Below, in pieces: positions 15,667 to 23,620 of a DNA stretch of 25,854 bases. Positions within the stretch are counted from its first letter, which is position 1; every line of letters begins with the position of its first letter. A model generated the notes under the pieces. The model did not search any database. It saw only the letters and a list, made by a program, of their open reading frames with translations, and was not told where the DNA came from. A program made the position numbers and the translations under genes. The DNA is from Prevotella sp. (GTDB lineage: Bacteria; Bacillota; Clostridia; Oscillospirales; Ruminococcaceae), in the NCBI GenBank assembly GCA_023663025.1, contig JAMPIC010000028.1:1-25854 (forward strand), read 5' to 3'.

Positions 15667-18276
15667 TTATTCCAACATATCGCATAATTCTTTGAGAAAA
15701 TACTTGGCGTCCTCGTCGGTAAGCTCGTCCACGTTGGTCTTTCGCAGCTTTTCGATAATGCGCTCGCTGCCGATGCTTCCGAAAGATATCTGCTCCTTCG
15801 GCTTTTCTTCTCTTTGCATGGACTTCTCCTCTTCCATTTCCGCAAGAAGCTGCTTCGCCCTGTTCAGCACCCTGCCGGGAAGTCCCGCAAGCTTCGCCAC
15901 ATCGATGCCGTAGCTGTCGTCCACGCCGCCGGGAACTATCTTTCTCAGGAATTTGATATTGTCTCCCCTTTTCTTCACCGCCACGCTGTAATTCTTCACG
16001 CCCTCAAGCTCGTCCTCCAGCTTTATAAGCTCGTGGTAATGGGTGGCGAAAAGGGTCTTGCAGCCCAGAATACGGGAATTGGAAATGTACTCCGCCACAG
16101 CCGTGGCAATGCTTATTCCGTCGTAGGTGGACGTGCCCCGTCCCACTTCGTCAAGAATGACAAGGCTTTGCTTGGTGGCGTTTTTGAGGATATCCGCAAC
16201 TTCGCTCATTTCAACCATAAAGGTGGACTGTCCCGCCGTAAGGTCGTCGGAAGCTCCCACGCGGGTAAATATTTTGTCCACAATTGAAATCTTCGCGTAC
16301 CGCGCGGGGACAAAGCAGCCTATCTGCGCCATAAGAGCGATAAGCGCGGTCTGCCTCATATAGGTGGATTTACCCGACATATTCGGTCCCGTGATAATGG
16401 ACATACGGCTGCCGCCCGTGTCCAAATAAGCGTCGTTGGGGACGTACATCTCGTCCGTGAGCATAAGCTCCACGACGGGGTGTCTGCCGTCCTTGATGTC
16501 GATCACTCCGTCTATGGCAATGTCGGGCTTGGTATAGCCGTTTTTCAGGGCGGTATAGGCAAAGGAACAAAGCACGTCCAGCTGCGCCACCGCCGAAGCG
16601 GTCTCCTGAACTTTTACAAGCTGCGTGGCGACAAAGTCCCGCACCTCGCAGAAAATGTCATACTCCAGCGACAGAACCTTTTCGTTTGCGCCCAGTATCT
16701 CGTTTTCCGTCTTTTTCAGCTCGTCGGTAATGAACCTCTCGCAGTTTGCAAGGGTCTGCTTCCTGACGTATTCGGGCGGAATCTTGTCATAGTAGGACTT
16801 TGTGACCTCGATATAGTACCCGAAAACCCGGTTGTAGCTTACTTTCAGATTTTTTATTTCCGTCCTGTCCCTTTCCCGCTGTTCTATTTCCCTGATAATG
16901 CTTTCGCCGTTTTTGATGATATTTCTGAGACGGTCAAGCTCCCCGTTGAAGCCGTCCTTTATGACGCCGCCCTCCTTTGCCGAGACGGGAGCGTCGTCCT
17001 TTACCGCGTTTTCGATAAGTCCCGAAATCTCGCTTAAGGTATGTATGTTTTGGTTCAGCTCACGCATAAGGCGGCAGTTGAAGTTCTCCATCAGCATTTT
17101 TATGTCGGGCATCTTTAACGCTGTAAGGGACAGCGACTTCAAGTCCCTCGGAGTTGCCGTTTTGTACATTACCCTCGTCATGAGCCGCTCGATATCGTAC
17201 ACGCCCGAAAGCAGGTCGGAAAGCTCCTCCCTTATGACGGACTGCTTGCAGAGCTGTTCCACCGCGTCGAGACGGTTAATGATGATCGCAGGCTTGATGA
17301 GCGGCTGCTCGATATAGGCTTTCAGCAGACGTTTTCCCATGGAGGTCTGTGTGTGGTCGAGAACCCACAGCAGACTTCCCTTTTTCTCCTTGTTCCGCAT
17401 GGTCTCGGTAAGCTCCAGATTGCGCCGCGCCGCAATGTCAAGCTCCATGAAATAGCTGTCGTTATAACGCTTTATCCCGGTAAATCTTCCCACCAGCGCT
17501 TTCTGTGTATCGCTGATATAGCAGAAAAGTCCGCACACGCACCGCGCCTCGGAGCTGTCCTCGTTAAGCCCTATCTCGCACAGCTCGGGAGCGTTGAACT
17601 GTTTCAGTACAACGTCCTTTTTGGAATTTACGTCGAAGCTTTCGCCGTCGAGCATCTGTACGGAGCAGTTCAGCTTGTCCCTGATAAAATCCGTGACCTG
17701 CTTCAAATCGAGAAAGCCGTCGTTGAACAGGATTTCCGCCGGCTCGAACCGTGAAAGCTCGTTGATGACCTCGCTTTGGATATCCTTGCCCGTCTTTTTG
17801 AAAAGATGCGCCTCGCCCGTGGAAATGTCCGCAAAGCATACCGCGCACTCGTCCTCCGCGGCAAAAGCGGCGCAGATATAGTTGTTTTTGGACTCGTCCA
17901 GAAGCGAGCTTTCCGTGAGAGTTCCCGGGGTGACTATCCTTATTACGTCCCGCTCCACAATGCCGTTTTTAACGTCCTTGGGATCGGTAAGCTGCTCGCA
18001 GATCGCGACCTTGTGTCCCAGCTCGATCAGGCGCTTTATGTACATCTCGCTGGCGTGATAAGGAATGCCGCACATGGGAGCGCGCTCCTCCAGACCGCAG
18101 TCACGCCCCGTAAGCGTAAGCTCCAGCTCTCTCGAAACCATAACAGCGTCGTCGAAAAACATCTCGTAAAAATCGCCCAGCCTGAAAAACAGAACGTGAT
18201 CCCTGTACCTGTTCTTCACGGAAAAATACTGCTTCATCATGGGCGAAAGACGGTTAATATCAATCTGCATAGCCAT
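15667..18276 (-). CDS. mutS: DNA mismatch repair protein MutS
   Basis: This protein of about 869 residues recognises mispairs as a dimer. The N-terminal mismatch-binding loop FRLGDFYEMFFDDA is close to the start. The ATPase domain carries Walker A TGPNMSGKST near residue 635 and Walker B LVILDEVGRGTSTYDG near 708. The C-terminal helix-turn-helix dimerisation region is present. The start is uncertain: in-frame ATGs occur at 18303, 18276 and 18270. The first lies in the loop of a 12-bp hairpin (18288-18316) and is 15 bases from the GAGGAGA site. I prefer 18276, which gives the usual N-terminus, although its spacing to that site works only if the hairpin is folded. Confidence 0.95.
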   Translation of the reverse strand: MAMQIDINRLSPMMKQYFSVKNRYRDHVLFFRLGDFYEMFFDDAVMVSRELELTLTGRDCGLEERAPMCGIPYHASEMYIKRLIELGHKVAICEQLTDPKDVKNGIVERDVIRIVTPGTLTESSLLDESKNNYICAAFAAEDECAVCFADISTGEAHLFKKTGKDIQSEVINELSRFEPAEILFNDGFLDLKQVTDFIRDKLNCSVQMLDGESFDVNSKKDVVLKQFNAPELCEIGLNEDSSEARCVCGLFCYISDTQKALVGRFTGIKRYNDSYFMELDIAARRNLELTETMRNKEKKGSLLWVLDHTQTSMGKRLLKAYIEQPLIKPAIIINRLDAVEQLCKQSVIREELSDLLSGVYDIERLMTRVMYKTATPRDLKSLSLTALKMPDIKMLMENFNCRLMRELNQNIHTLSEISGLIENAVKDDAPVSAKEGGVIKDGFNGELDRLRNIIKNGESIIREIEQRERDRTEIKNLKVSYNRVFGYYIEVTKSYYDKIPPEYVRKQTLANCERFITDELKKTENEILGANEKVLSLEYDIFCEVRDFVATQLVKVQETASAVAQLDVLCSFAYTALKNGYTKPDIAIDGVIDIKDGRHPVVELMLTDEMYVPNDAYLDTGGSRMSIITGPNMSGKSTYMRQTALIALMAQIGCFVPARYAKISIVDKIFTRVGASDDLTAGQSTFMVEMSEVADILKNATKQSLVILDEVGRGTSTYDGISIATAVAEYISNSRILGCKTLFATHYHELIKLEDELEGVKNYSVAVKKRGDNIKFLRKIVPGGVDDSYGIDVAKLAGLPGRVLNRAKQLLAEMEEEKSMQREEKPKEQISFGSIGSERIIEKLRKTNVDELTDEDAKYFLKELCDMLE

Positions 18277-18287
18277 AATTACCGCGA

Positions 18288-18316
18288 TTGACCCGCCGTG
18301 CATAACGGCAGGTCAA
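18288..18316 (-). promoter_or_regulatory. Hairpin in the mutS translation initiation region
   Basis: On the minus strand TTGACCTGCCGT pairs with ACGGCGGGTCAA (12 bp, one G-U pair) around the loop TATGC, which contains a potential ATG start. The only good ribosome binding site (GAGAGGAGA, about 18318-18326) lies immediately upstream and the preferred mutS ATG (18276) 12 bases downstream. The structure could set or regulate start choice. No T-run follows, so it is not a terminator. Confidence 0.6.
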
Positions 18317-18341
18317 CGTCTCCTCTCAATAAAATTTTATT

Positions 18342-18752
18342 TCAGCCGCAGCCTCCGCATGTCGAACAGCTTCCGCCGCAGCCCCCGGGTTCCTCTGTGG
18401 GACAGGTCTCGGGATCCGCTCCGTTTGCGGAATAGGTTATGATAACGTTTATCTGCGTGAGCATATCGTCCATGGCGTTCTTGGCTTCGTTATAGTCAGT
18501 CATATTCTTGTTGCTCATAATATTTCCGTAAAGGGACTTGATCTCGTTGTCCAGAGCGGTAAGCCTTTCCGCGCTGCGGTCGTCCTTGGACATTTCCGTG
18601 TTAAGCTCCACGCGTTTCATCTGAAACTCGTTTATCATCTGCTGAAGCTCGGAGTCGCCGTCATTAGCCTCCTTAGCCTTTATATAGGCGGCGTAGCGTT
18701 CGTCCGCCTGTATCATCTTTCCCAGTTCTCTTGCCTTGTCGATAACGTTCAT
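18342..18752 (-). CDS. YlbF/YmcA-family protein with Cys-rich tail
   Basis: This 136-residue helical protein matches the Com_YlbF family (MNVIDKARELGKMIQADERY, then MINEFQMKRVELN). In B. subtilis two such proteins, YlbF and YmcA, form with YaaT a complex that carries iron-sulfur clusters and acts in RNA maturation and in competence, sporulation and biofilm. Here the C-terminus ends in a glycine/cysteine tail with Cys at 117, 125, 129, 132 and 135, well suited to bind an Fe-S cluster or other metal. Its position between miaB and mutS matches ymcA in B. subtilis (miaB-ymcA-cotE-mutS-mutL). It has an AAAGGAG site 8 bases before the ATG. Family call strong, function inferred. Confidence 0.85.
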   Translation of the reverse strand: MNVIDKARELGKMIQADERYAAYIKAKEANDGDSELQQMINEFQMKRVELNTEMSKDDRSAERLTALDNEIKSLYGNIMSNKNMTDYNEAKNAMDDMLTQINVIITYSANGADPETCPTEEPGGCGGSCSTCGGCG

Positions 18753-18797
18753 TGTAAAAACTCCTTTATATTATTGTAATTTTCCGTATTGACCGAT

Positions 18798-19190
18798 TTA
18801 CGCCAAGCCGCCGAAAATTTCCTCCGCAGCCGAATGAAAGAACAGCATTCCCTCGCCGCTGAAAAAATACTCCTTTGCGGCTTTTCTTTTCAGCGCCGTT
18901 TCTTCAAACGCCTTGCGCTGAATTTCCCTCAATTGAAAATACTCGTCCAAAAGCTTCTGCCGCTCTGTTCTCAGCTCCCAGAAATCCTTTTTCTCCTGCT
19001 TTTCCTCGGAATTCTTCCGCTGATTGTTGAGGTATATTTCCTCAAGCGTTTCGCAAAGTATCTCCTCGTCGGATTTTGCGGACTCCTCCGCCGCGCTCAG
19101 CGTTTCCGCGAAAGTCGCTCCGCCTGCGCTTCCGCCCCCGGAAACGTATCTGTAAAGAGCCGCCGCGCCGTTTACTCCATTAATTGTCAT
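18798..19190 (-). CDS. Unrecognised coiled-coil protein between miaB and the YlbF gene
   Basis: This 130-residue protein matches no family I can name. Its N-terminus (MTINGVNGAAALYRYVSGGG) is short, hydrophobic-turn-rich and Gly/Ser-rich. Residues about 35-110 are strongly charged (Glu/Lys) and predicted helical or coiled coil, including KDFWELRTERQKLLDEYFQL. The tail is mildly hydrophobic. No signal peptide or transmembrane helix is seen. The ATG at 19190 has an AAAGGA site 8 bases upstream; an in-frame TTG at 19211 would place the site inside the gene. It starts 13 bases after miaB, so it is co-transcribed. In B. subtilis the corresponding cluster has no obvious counterpart. Confidence 0.75.
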   Translation of the reverse strand: MTINGVNGAAALYRYVSGGGSAGGATFAETLSAAEESAKSDEEILCETLEEIYLNNQRKNSEEKQEKKDFWELRTERQKLLDEYFQLREIQRKAFEETALKRKAAKEYFFSGEGMLFFHSAAEEIFGGLA

Positions 19191-19203
19191 AATATCATTC
19201 CTT

Positions 19204-20574
19204 TCAGTCAATTATTTCACCCCGCAAAGCCCAGTTGAAAGCTTTCGTGATCCCGACCCTTTTCATCTGTCCGATCACGGAGCTGTCCGCCGCCGCTTCC
19301 ACAATAATAAACTCGCCGCTTTTTCCCGTGAAGACGCCCTCTTTTTTGGTCTCCGCCTCGAAAAGAACGTCCAGCGTTCTGCCCTCGAACCGCTTGAAAT
19401 GCTCCGAGGATATCTCCCGCTGAAGCTCCAGCAGCTCCCGCATTCGTTCGCTTTTTTCCCTGTCGGAAATCCTGTCCTCCATCAGGGCGGCTTTTGTGCC
19501 CGTCCGCTTTGAGTATATGAACGAGAAAATATTGTCGTACTTTACCTCCCGCATTATTCTCAGCGTGTCCTCAAAATCCTCCCGTGTCTCATTGGGGAAA
19601 CCCACGATTATATCGGTGCTGAACGAAAAATCGGGTATCCTGCTTCTTGCGTACTTCACCGTCTCCATATATTTTTCGGCTGTATAGCGCCTGTTCATTT
19701 CATCGAGAATGCGGTCGCTCCCCGATTGGAGCGGCAGATGCAGATGCTTGCATATTTTGCCGCATTCTATAATAGTATCGATAAGCTCCCTGTCCGCGTC
19801 TTTCGGGTGGGGGGACATAAATCTTACCCTGAAATCCCCGTCCAGAGCGTCTATCCTGCGCAGAAGCTCGGAAAAACCCACGGGCGGGTCAAGGTCTTTA
19901 CCGTATGAGTTGACGTTCTGCCCCAGCAGCATTATCTCCCTGCACCCGTTTTCCGCAAGCTCTCTTATCTCGTCAATCACGGCTTGGGGACTTCTGCTCC
20001 GCTCCCTGCCGCGCACATACGGCACTATACAGTATGAGCAGAAGTTGTTGCAGCCGTACATTATCGGAACTCCAGCCTTGAAGCCGCAGCTTCTCACCGG
20101 ACGGATATTCTCGGCTATACCGCAGCCGTACTCGGTAATGTCAACCTTTGTCCCTTTTTCGGTAAGGACTTCATACAGCAGCCTCGGAAGCTCGTTCACC
20201 GCGAACGTCCCGAAGATCAGATCGACCTGCCTGTAGGTTCTGCGTATCTTTTCAACGACCTGCTCCTGCTGCGCCATACAGCCGCACACGCCGATTATCA
20301 GCCCGGGACGGCTTTCTTTAAGGTGTTTCAAGTCTCCCAGAAGTCCGTATATTTTCAGTTCCGCGTTTTCCCTTACCGCGCAGGTGTTGTACAGTATCAG
20401 GTCGGCGGAGGAAACGTCCTCCGTAACGCCGTAGCCCAATTCGCACAGCAAACCGAGTATCTTCTCCCCGTCGCTCACGTTCTGCTGACAGCCGAAGCTG
20501 CGCAGACAGCACAAATACGGCGAATCTCTCCGCGCCAGTATTTCTTTTACTTTAGTCTTATAATCCGTCGGCAA
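19204..20574 (-). CDS. miaB: tRNA-2-methylthio-N6-dimethylallyladenosine synthase MiaB
   Basis: This radical-SAM methylthiotransferase adds the 2-methylthio group to i6A37 made by MiaA. The N-terminal cluster cysteines appear in SFGCQQN, YNTCAVRE and GVCGCMAQQE. The radical-SAM motif is GCNNFCSYCIVP (CxxxCxxC), and a C-terminal TRAM domain follows. An ATG at 20601 has no ribosome binding site and lies in the T-rich tail of a GC hairpin. The in-frame TTG at 20574 has AAAGGAAG 6 bases upstream and is preferred, giving 456 residues. If the ATG is used, the gene extends to 20601. It heads the long minus-strand gene train, behind the promoter at 20656-20684. Confidence 0.94.
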   Translation of the reverse strand: MPTDYKTKVKEILARRDSPYLCCLRSFGCQQNVSDGEKILGLLCELGYGVTEDVSSADLILYNTCAVRENAELKIYGLLGDLKHLKESRPGLIIGVCGCMAQQEQVVEKIRRTYRQVDLIFGTFAVNELPRLLYEVLTEKGTKVDITEYGCGIAENIRPVRSCGFKAGVPIMYGCNNFCSYCIVPYVRGRERSRSPQAVIDEIRELAENGCREIMLLGQNVNSYGKDLDPPVGFSELLRRIDALDGDFRVRFMSPHPKDADRELIDTIIECGKICKHLHLPLQSGSDRILDEMNRRYTAEKYMETVKYARSRIPDFSFSTDIIVGFPNETREDFEDTLRIMREVKYDNIFSFIYSKRTGTKAALMEDRISDREKSERMRELLELQREISSEHFKRFEGRTLDVLFEAETKKEGVFTGKSGEFIIVEAAADSSVIGQMKRVGITKAFNWALRGEIID

Positions 20575-20602
20575 TCCGGTCTTCCTTTCCGTTAAAAGCA
20601 TC

Positions 20603-20646
20603 GGGCGGGAGCAAGCCCCCGCCCTGCAGATAACTTTTTCTGCAGG
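20603..20646 (-). other. Two overlapping hairpins in the miaB leader
   Basis: GGGCGGG (20603-20609) pairs with CCCGCCC (20618-20624). CCTGCAG (20623-20629) pairs with CTGCAGG (20640-20646). They share two bases, so they compete at the edge. On the minus strand the GC hairpin is followed by GATGCTTTTAA, a weak T-run, which makes it a possible attenuator just before the miaB start. Confidence 0.5.
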
Positions 20647-20655
20647 CTATACATT

Positions 20656-20684
20656 ATTATACCACTTTCCGCGTTAAATTGCAA
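20656..20684 (-). promoter_or_regulatory. Sigma-A promoter of the miaB operon
   Basis: On the minus strand TTGCAA (20684-20679) and TATAAT (20661-20656) are 17 bases apart, with a TGG extension directly before the -10. It sits just past the stop of the upstream membrane-protein gene and 55-80 bases before miaB. Confidence 0.8.
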
Positions 20685-20689
20685 CATTT

Positions 20690-21292
20690 TCAATACACTT
20701 TTTCTCCGTCCGCGAAAAAAGACTTTACATCGGATGCAAGACTGTTCCCCAGCTGCGTGTACTGGGCATAGACACCGCCGCCGTACTCAAAGACGGAAAC
20801 GTACCTGTTGGGGTCGTTGATATCCACATACCTAACGGCGTAGGCGTATTCGGCAGCCGACGGGTTTTCGGGATAGGGATAAAACTCGGTGCGGATATCC
20901 TCCAAAAGATCGCCGTATTCAAAATTTATATAATTTTCCGCAAAAATTTCTTCATCTTCAACGCCCGAAAACAGAGCCGTGACCTCAAAGCCGCCCTCTT
21001 TCCTGAGCCGGGCTCCCTCGAACGCAAGTTCCCCCGTTCTGGATATGCCGCAGATACCGTACAGCTCCGGCAGGCTTTCCTCCGAGACCGTTTCGGGGTA
21101 ACAATATATCCTGTAGGGGCGGTTGACAAGCTCCAGAACTTTACCCCCTCCGAAATAGATAATTATAAAAAGTCCCACAGAAATTACCGTATAGAGCATA
21201 TTCTGCTGCTTGCTGTAGGTTTTTCTCGGCATTTCCGCCGTATCCTTACCCTGTTCCTCCCGAGGAACGGGAGTGTTGGCGTTTTCTTCCAT
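20690..21292 (-). CDS. Membrane-anchored extracytoplasmic protein of unknown function
   Basis: This 200-residue protein has a short charged N-terminal cytosolic part (residues 1-30), one transmembrane helix (about 32-50, MLYTVISVGLFIIIYFGGG) and an extracytoplasmic domain of about 150 residues. That domain is rich in Glu, Tyr and aromatic residues and ends DVKSFFADGEKVY. No catalytic motif or lipobox is visible, and I recognise no family. It is flanked by its own promoter (21329-21357) and by the miaB promoter, so it seems to be a single-gene unit. An AGGAG site lies about 12 bases before the ATG, slightly long. Confidence 0.7.
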   Translation of the reverse strand: MEENANTPVPREEQGKDTAEMPRKTYSKQQNMLYTVISVGLFIIIYFGGGKVLELVNRPYRIYCYPETVSEESLPELYGICGISRTGELAFEGARLRKEGGFEVTALFSGVEDEEIFAENYINFEYGDLLEDIRTEFYPYPENPSAAEYAYAVRYVDINDPNRYVSVFEYGGGVYAQYTQLGNSLASDVKSFFADGEKVY

Positions 21293-21328
21293 TTGTAAAA
21301 ATTGCTCCTTTCCGACTTGTATATTTAT

Positions 21329-21357
21329 AGAATATCACGAAAAAAAATTTTGGTCAA
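21329..21357 (-). promoter_or_regulatory. Promoter of the membrane-anchored protein gene
   Basis: On the minus strand TTGACC (21357-21352) and TATTCT (21334-21329) are 17 bases apart, with a TGA extension upstream of the -10. It diverges from the dnaD promoter about 55 bases to the right. Confidence 0.6.
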
Positions 21358-21384
21358 GTTTATAGTGATTTTTTTTTCAAAATA

Positions 21385-21393
21385 TGCTATAAT
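21385..21393 (+). promoter_or_regulatory. Extended -10 promoter of the dnaD-dnaI operon
   Basis: TGCTATAAT is a perfect extended -10 element, 59 bases upstream of the dnaD start at 21452. No convincing -35 is visible at the right distance; the upstream stretch is T-rich. Confidence 0.6.
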
Positions 21394-21451
21394 ATTTTTC
21401 GGACGTAAAAAATCACGGTCAATCATCTTGAAAGGAAGTATCGCGGTATCA

Positions 21452-22438
21452 ATGAACTATAAGATAAACTGGGACGGTTCGGACGGAGTATTCGCCGTTC
21501 CCGACCTTGCGGCGGACTGTCTGAAGCTGGCAAGCGGGAAAGCCGTAAAGCTGCTCCTTTACATACTGAAAAACAAAAACTCGGACGAGTCCCTCGCCGA
21601 AATGGGCAGAGCCGTGGGCATAACCGAGGAGGACGCGGAGGACGCGGTCTCCTACTGGCAGCAGGTGGGGGTAATGGTTTCCGATAACGTCCCCCTGACC
21701 GCCGCGGCAAAGGAAACGCCGGCAGAGGTCAGGTCAGCGGCGGAAATTTCCGCTCCCAGATCAAGGGAAAAAGCCTCTAAAATGATTTCCCCCGCCGAGA
21801 TATCGGAGCGGGCGGAAAGCTCCGACGAGATAAAGTTCCTTTTCAGCGCGGCGGAGGCTACGCTGGGGAAAGTCCTCACCTACACCGAGCAGCGGACTTT
21901 GATATGGCTTCACGATTACTACGGAACGGCTTCCGATCTGCTGCTGATGATAATGGACTTTGCCGTCTCCCAAAACAGGGCAAGCATAGGGTTTATCGAA
22001 AAGATAGCCTCTCAGTGGCATGAGGACGGCATAGTCACCCATGAACAGGCTGAACGGGAGATACTCCGAATGCAGAACTACTACTCGCTGGAGGGACAGG
22101 TCTCCGCCCGTCTCGGACTGAACCGCACCCTCACCCCCACCGAGCGTAAGCTTGTTTCCGACTGGTCGGCGAAAAATATCAGCATCGAGCTGATATCATA
22201 CGCATACGAAAGGACCGTGGACGCTATCGGCAAGGTCAAGTTCAGCTACATGAACACCATACTTACGGATTGGTACGGCAAGGGTATGTTTACTCCCGCG
22301 GACGTGAAAAAGTCGGAAAAGAAGTTACCGAAAGACGTTCCGAACAAAAAAACGGACAAGCCGGACGGCGGCGGGCATTCCTACAATCTTGACCTGCTTG
22401 TGGAACACGCCATGAACACCGTTCCGAAAATAAGATAA
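21452..22438 (+). CDS. DnaD-domain replication initiation protein
   Basis: This 328-residue protein combines an N-terminal winged-helix-like region (about residues 1-90; AGKAVKLLLYILKNKN-like) with a tandem DnaD/DnaB_2 section. The second DnaD domain contains YMNTILTDW near residue 266, an exact match to the YxxxIxxxW motif that binds single-stranded DNA. In B. subtilis DnaD helps load the replicative helicase at oriC and at stalled forks. The adjacent DnaI-like loader supports the same role. I chose the ATG at 21452. An AAAGGAAG site lies about 13 bases upstream, a rather long spacing, and no better in-frame start exists between it and the promoter. Confidence 0.85.
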   Translation: MNYKINWDGSDGVFAVPDLAADCLKLASGKAVKLLLYILKNKNSDESLAEMGRAVGITEEDAEDAVSYWQQVGVMVSDNVPLTAAAKETPAEVRSAAEISAPRSREKASKMISPAEISERAESSDEIKFLFSAAEATLGKVLTYTEQRTLIWLHDYYGTASDLLLMIMDFAVSQNRASIGFIEKIASQWHEDGIVTHEQAEREILRMQNYYSLEGQVSARLGLNRTLTPTERKLVSDWSAKNISIELISYAYERTVDAIGKVKFSYMNTILTDWYGKGMFTPADVKKSEKKLPKDVPNKKTDKPDGGGHSYNLDLLVEHAMNTVPKIR

Positions 22439-22456
22439 CCCGAAAGGAGGCGCAGT

Positions 22457-23452
22457 ATGTCCTTTGACAAACACGTCTATGAAAGAGCGGAAAACGAAAT
22501 AAAGCAGCGGCGTCTCCGCGCCGAGACCGAAGCGGAGGCAAGGGCGGCGGAGGCGGAACGGACGATACCCGAAATAAGGGAGATAAGAGCGGAGCTTTCC
22601 CTCACCAGTGTGGAGCTTTCAAAGCTTATTCTGAGAAACAAAGGAAATTTCAGGGAAAATTTTGAAAAGCTGAAAAACCAAAATCTCCAAGGGCAGGAAA
22701 TGATACGCTCCCTGCTGCGGAAAAACGGATACCCCGCCGACTGTCTCGAGCCGAAGTACATATGCGAAAAGTGCGGCGACAAGGGATATTACGACGGCAG
22801 ACGGTGCTCCTGCTTTGAGAAGCTGCTCACCCGCTTTGCGGTGGAGAAGCTTAACTCCGAGGCAAATATGCCCGACTGCGATTTCGAGCATTTTTCCCTC
22901 GCCTACTATCAAGGCAAAACAACGGAGACGGGTGTGGACTGCTATAAAAAGATGTCCGACAATCTGAGCTTTTGCAGGGAGTACGCCGAATGCTTCACGC
23001 CTAAATCCGAGAGCCTGTTCCTGCTGGGAAAAACAGGTATCGGCAAGACCCATATTTCCCTGTCGGTCGCCAAAGAAGTGGTAAAAAAAGGATATACGGT
23101 GGCGTACGGCTCGCTGCTTAACTACTTGAGAATGATCGAAAAGGAACATTTCGGGAGAGCCGAAAATTCGGAGACCGACACGCTTCAGGTGCTGATAAGC
23201 GCGGATCTGCTTATTCTGGACGATTTAGGCTCGGAGTTCCGCACAAGCTTCTACGAGTCGGCGCTGTACAATATCATCAACTCCCGCATAAATCTGGGAG
23301 TTCCTACCGTCATAAGCAGCAACCTTTCCGCAGCCGAGCTGCAAAGAAACTACAACGACAGGATCATTTCGCGGCTGTTCAGCGTATACCGCACCCTCAT
23401 GTTCGTCGGTGACGATATACGTCAGATCAAGCGGCTCAGAGGCGAATTTTAA
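22457..23452 (+). CDS. DnaI/DnaC-like helicase loader ATPase
   Basis: This 331-residue protein has an N-terminal helical part, a cysteine cluster typical of DnaI (CEKCGDKGYYDGRRCSC, about residues 103-119) that probably binds zinc and contacts DnaB-type helicase, and a AAA+ ATPase domain. Walker A is GKTGIGKTH (about 191-199) and Walker B LLILDDLGSEF (about 250-260). Sensor residues are in VISSNLSAAEL and DRIISRLF, the arginine-finger region. It starts 18 bases after dnaD with an AAAGGAGG site. DnaI loads the replicative helicase with DnaD and DnaB-type partners. An IstB-type transposase helper is less likely because the DnaD neighbour and the Cys cluster point to the primosome. Confidence 0.88.
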   Translation: MSFDKHVYERAENEIKQRRLRAETEAEARAAEAERTIPEIREIRAELSLTSVELSKLILRNKGNFRENFEKLKNQNLQGQEMIRSLLRKNGYPADCLEPKYICEKCGDKGYYDGRRCSCFEKLLTRFAVEKLNSEANMPDCDFEHFSLAYYQGKTTETGVDCYKKMSDNLSFCREYAECFTPKSESLFLLGKTGIGKTHISLSVAKEVVKKGYTVAYGSLLNYLRMIEKEHFGRAENSETDTLQVLISADLLILDDLGSEFRTSFYESALYNIINSRINLGVPTVISSNLSAAELQRNYNDRIISRLFSVYRTLMFVGDDIRQIKRLRGEF

Positions 23453-23480
23453 AGATTTTACATTTTTTTTCTGATTTAGG

Positions 23481-23509
23481 TTGATTTTTTATAAATTATG
23501 TTGTATAAT
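23481..23509 (+). promoter_or_regulatory. Sigma-A promoter of cheV
   Basis: TTGATT (23481-23486) and TATAAT (23504-23509) are exactly 17 bases apart. The predicted transcript has a leader of about 105 bases before the cheV start at 23621. Confidence 0.8.
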
Positions 23510-23548
23510 TATACTCAAGCATAGCTTTATCAAGCTGTACTGCGTGAC

Positions 23549-23577
23549 CGTAAAATGTTTTACGCTCAGGTAGCGTT
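23549..23577 (+). other. Competing hairpins in the cheV leader
   Basis: CGTAAA/TTTACG (23549-23564) forms a hairpin with a 4-base loop. The following ACGCT/AGCGT (about 23562-23576) shares the ACG and would exclude it. No T-run follows either stem. Confidence 0.35.
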
Positions 23578-23620
23578 TAATTGTTCGGCGGCGGTTACAA
23601 ATTTATGGAGGGATTTTTCT

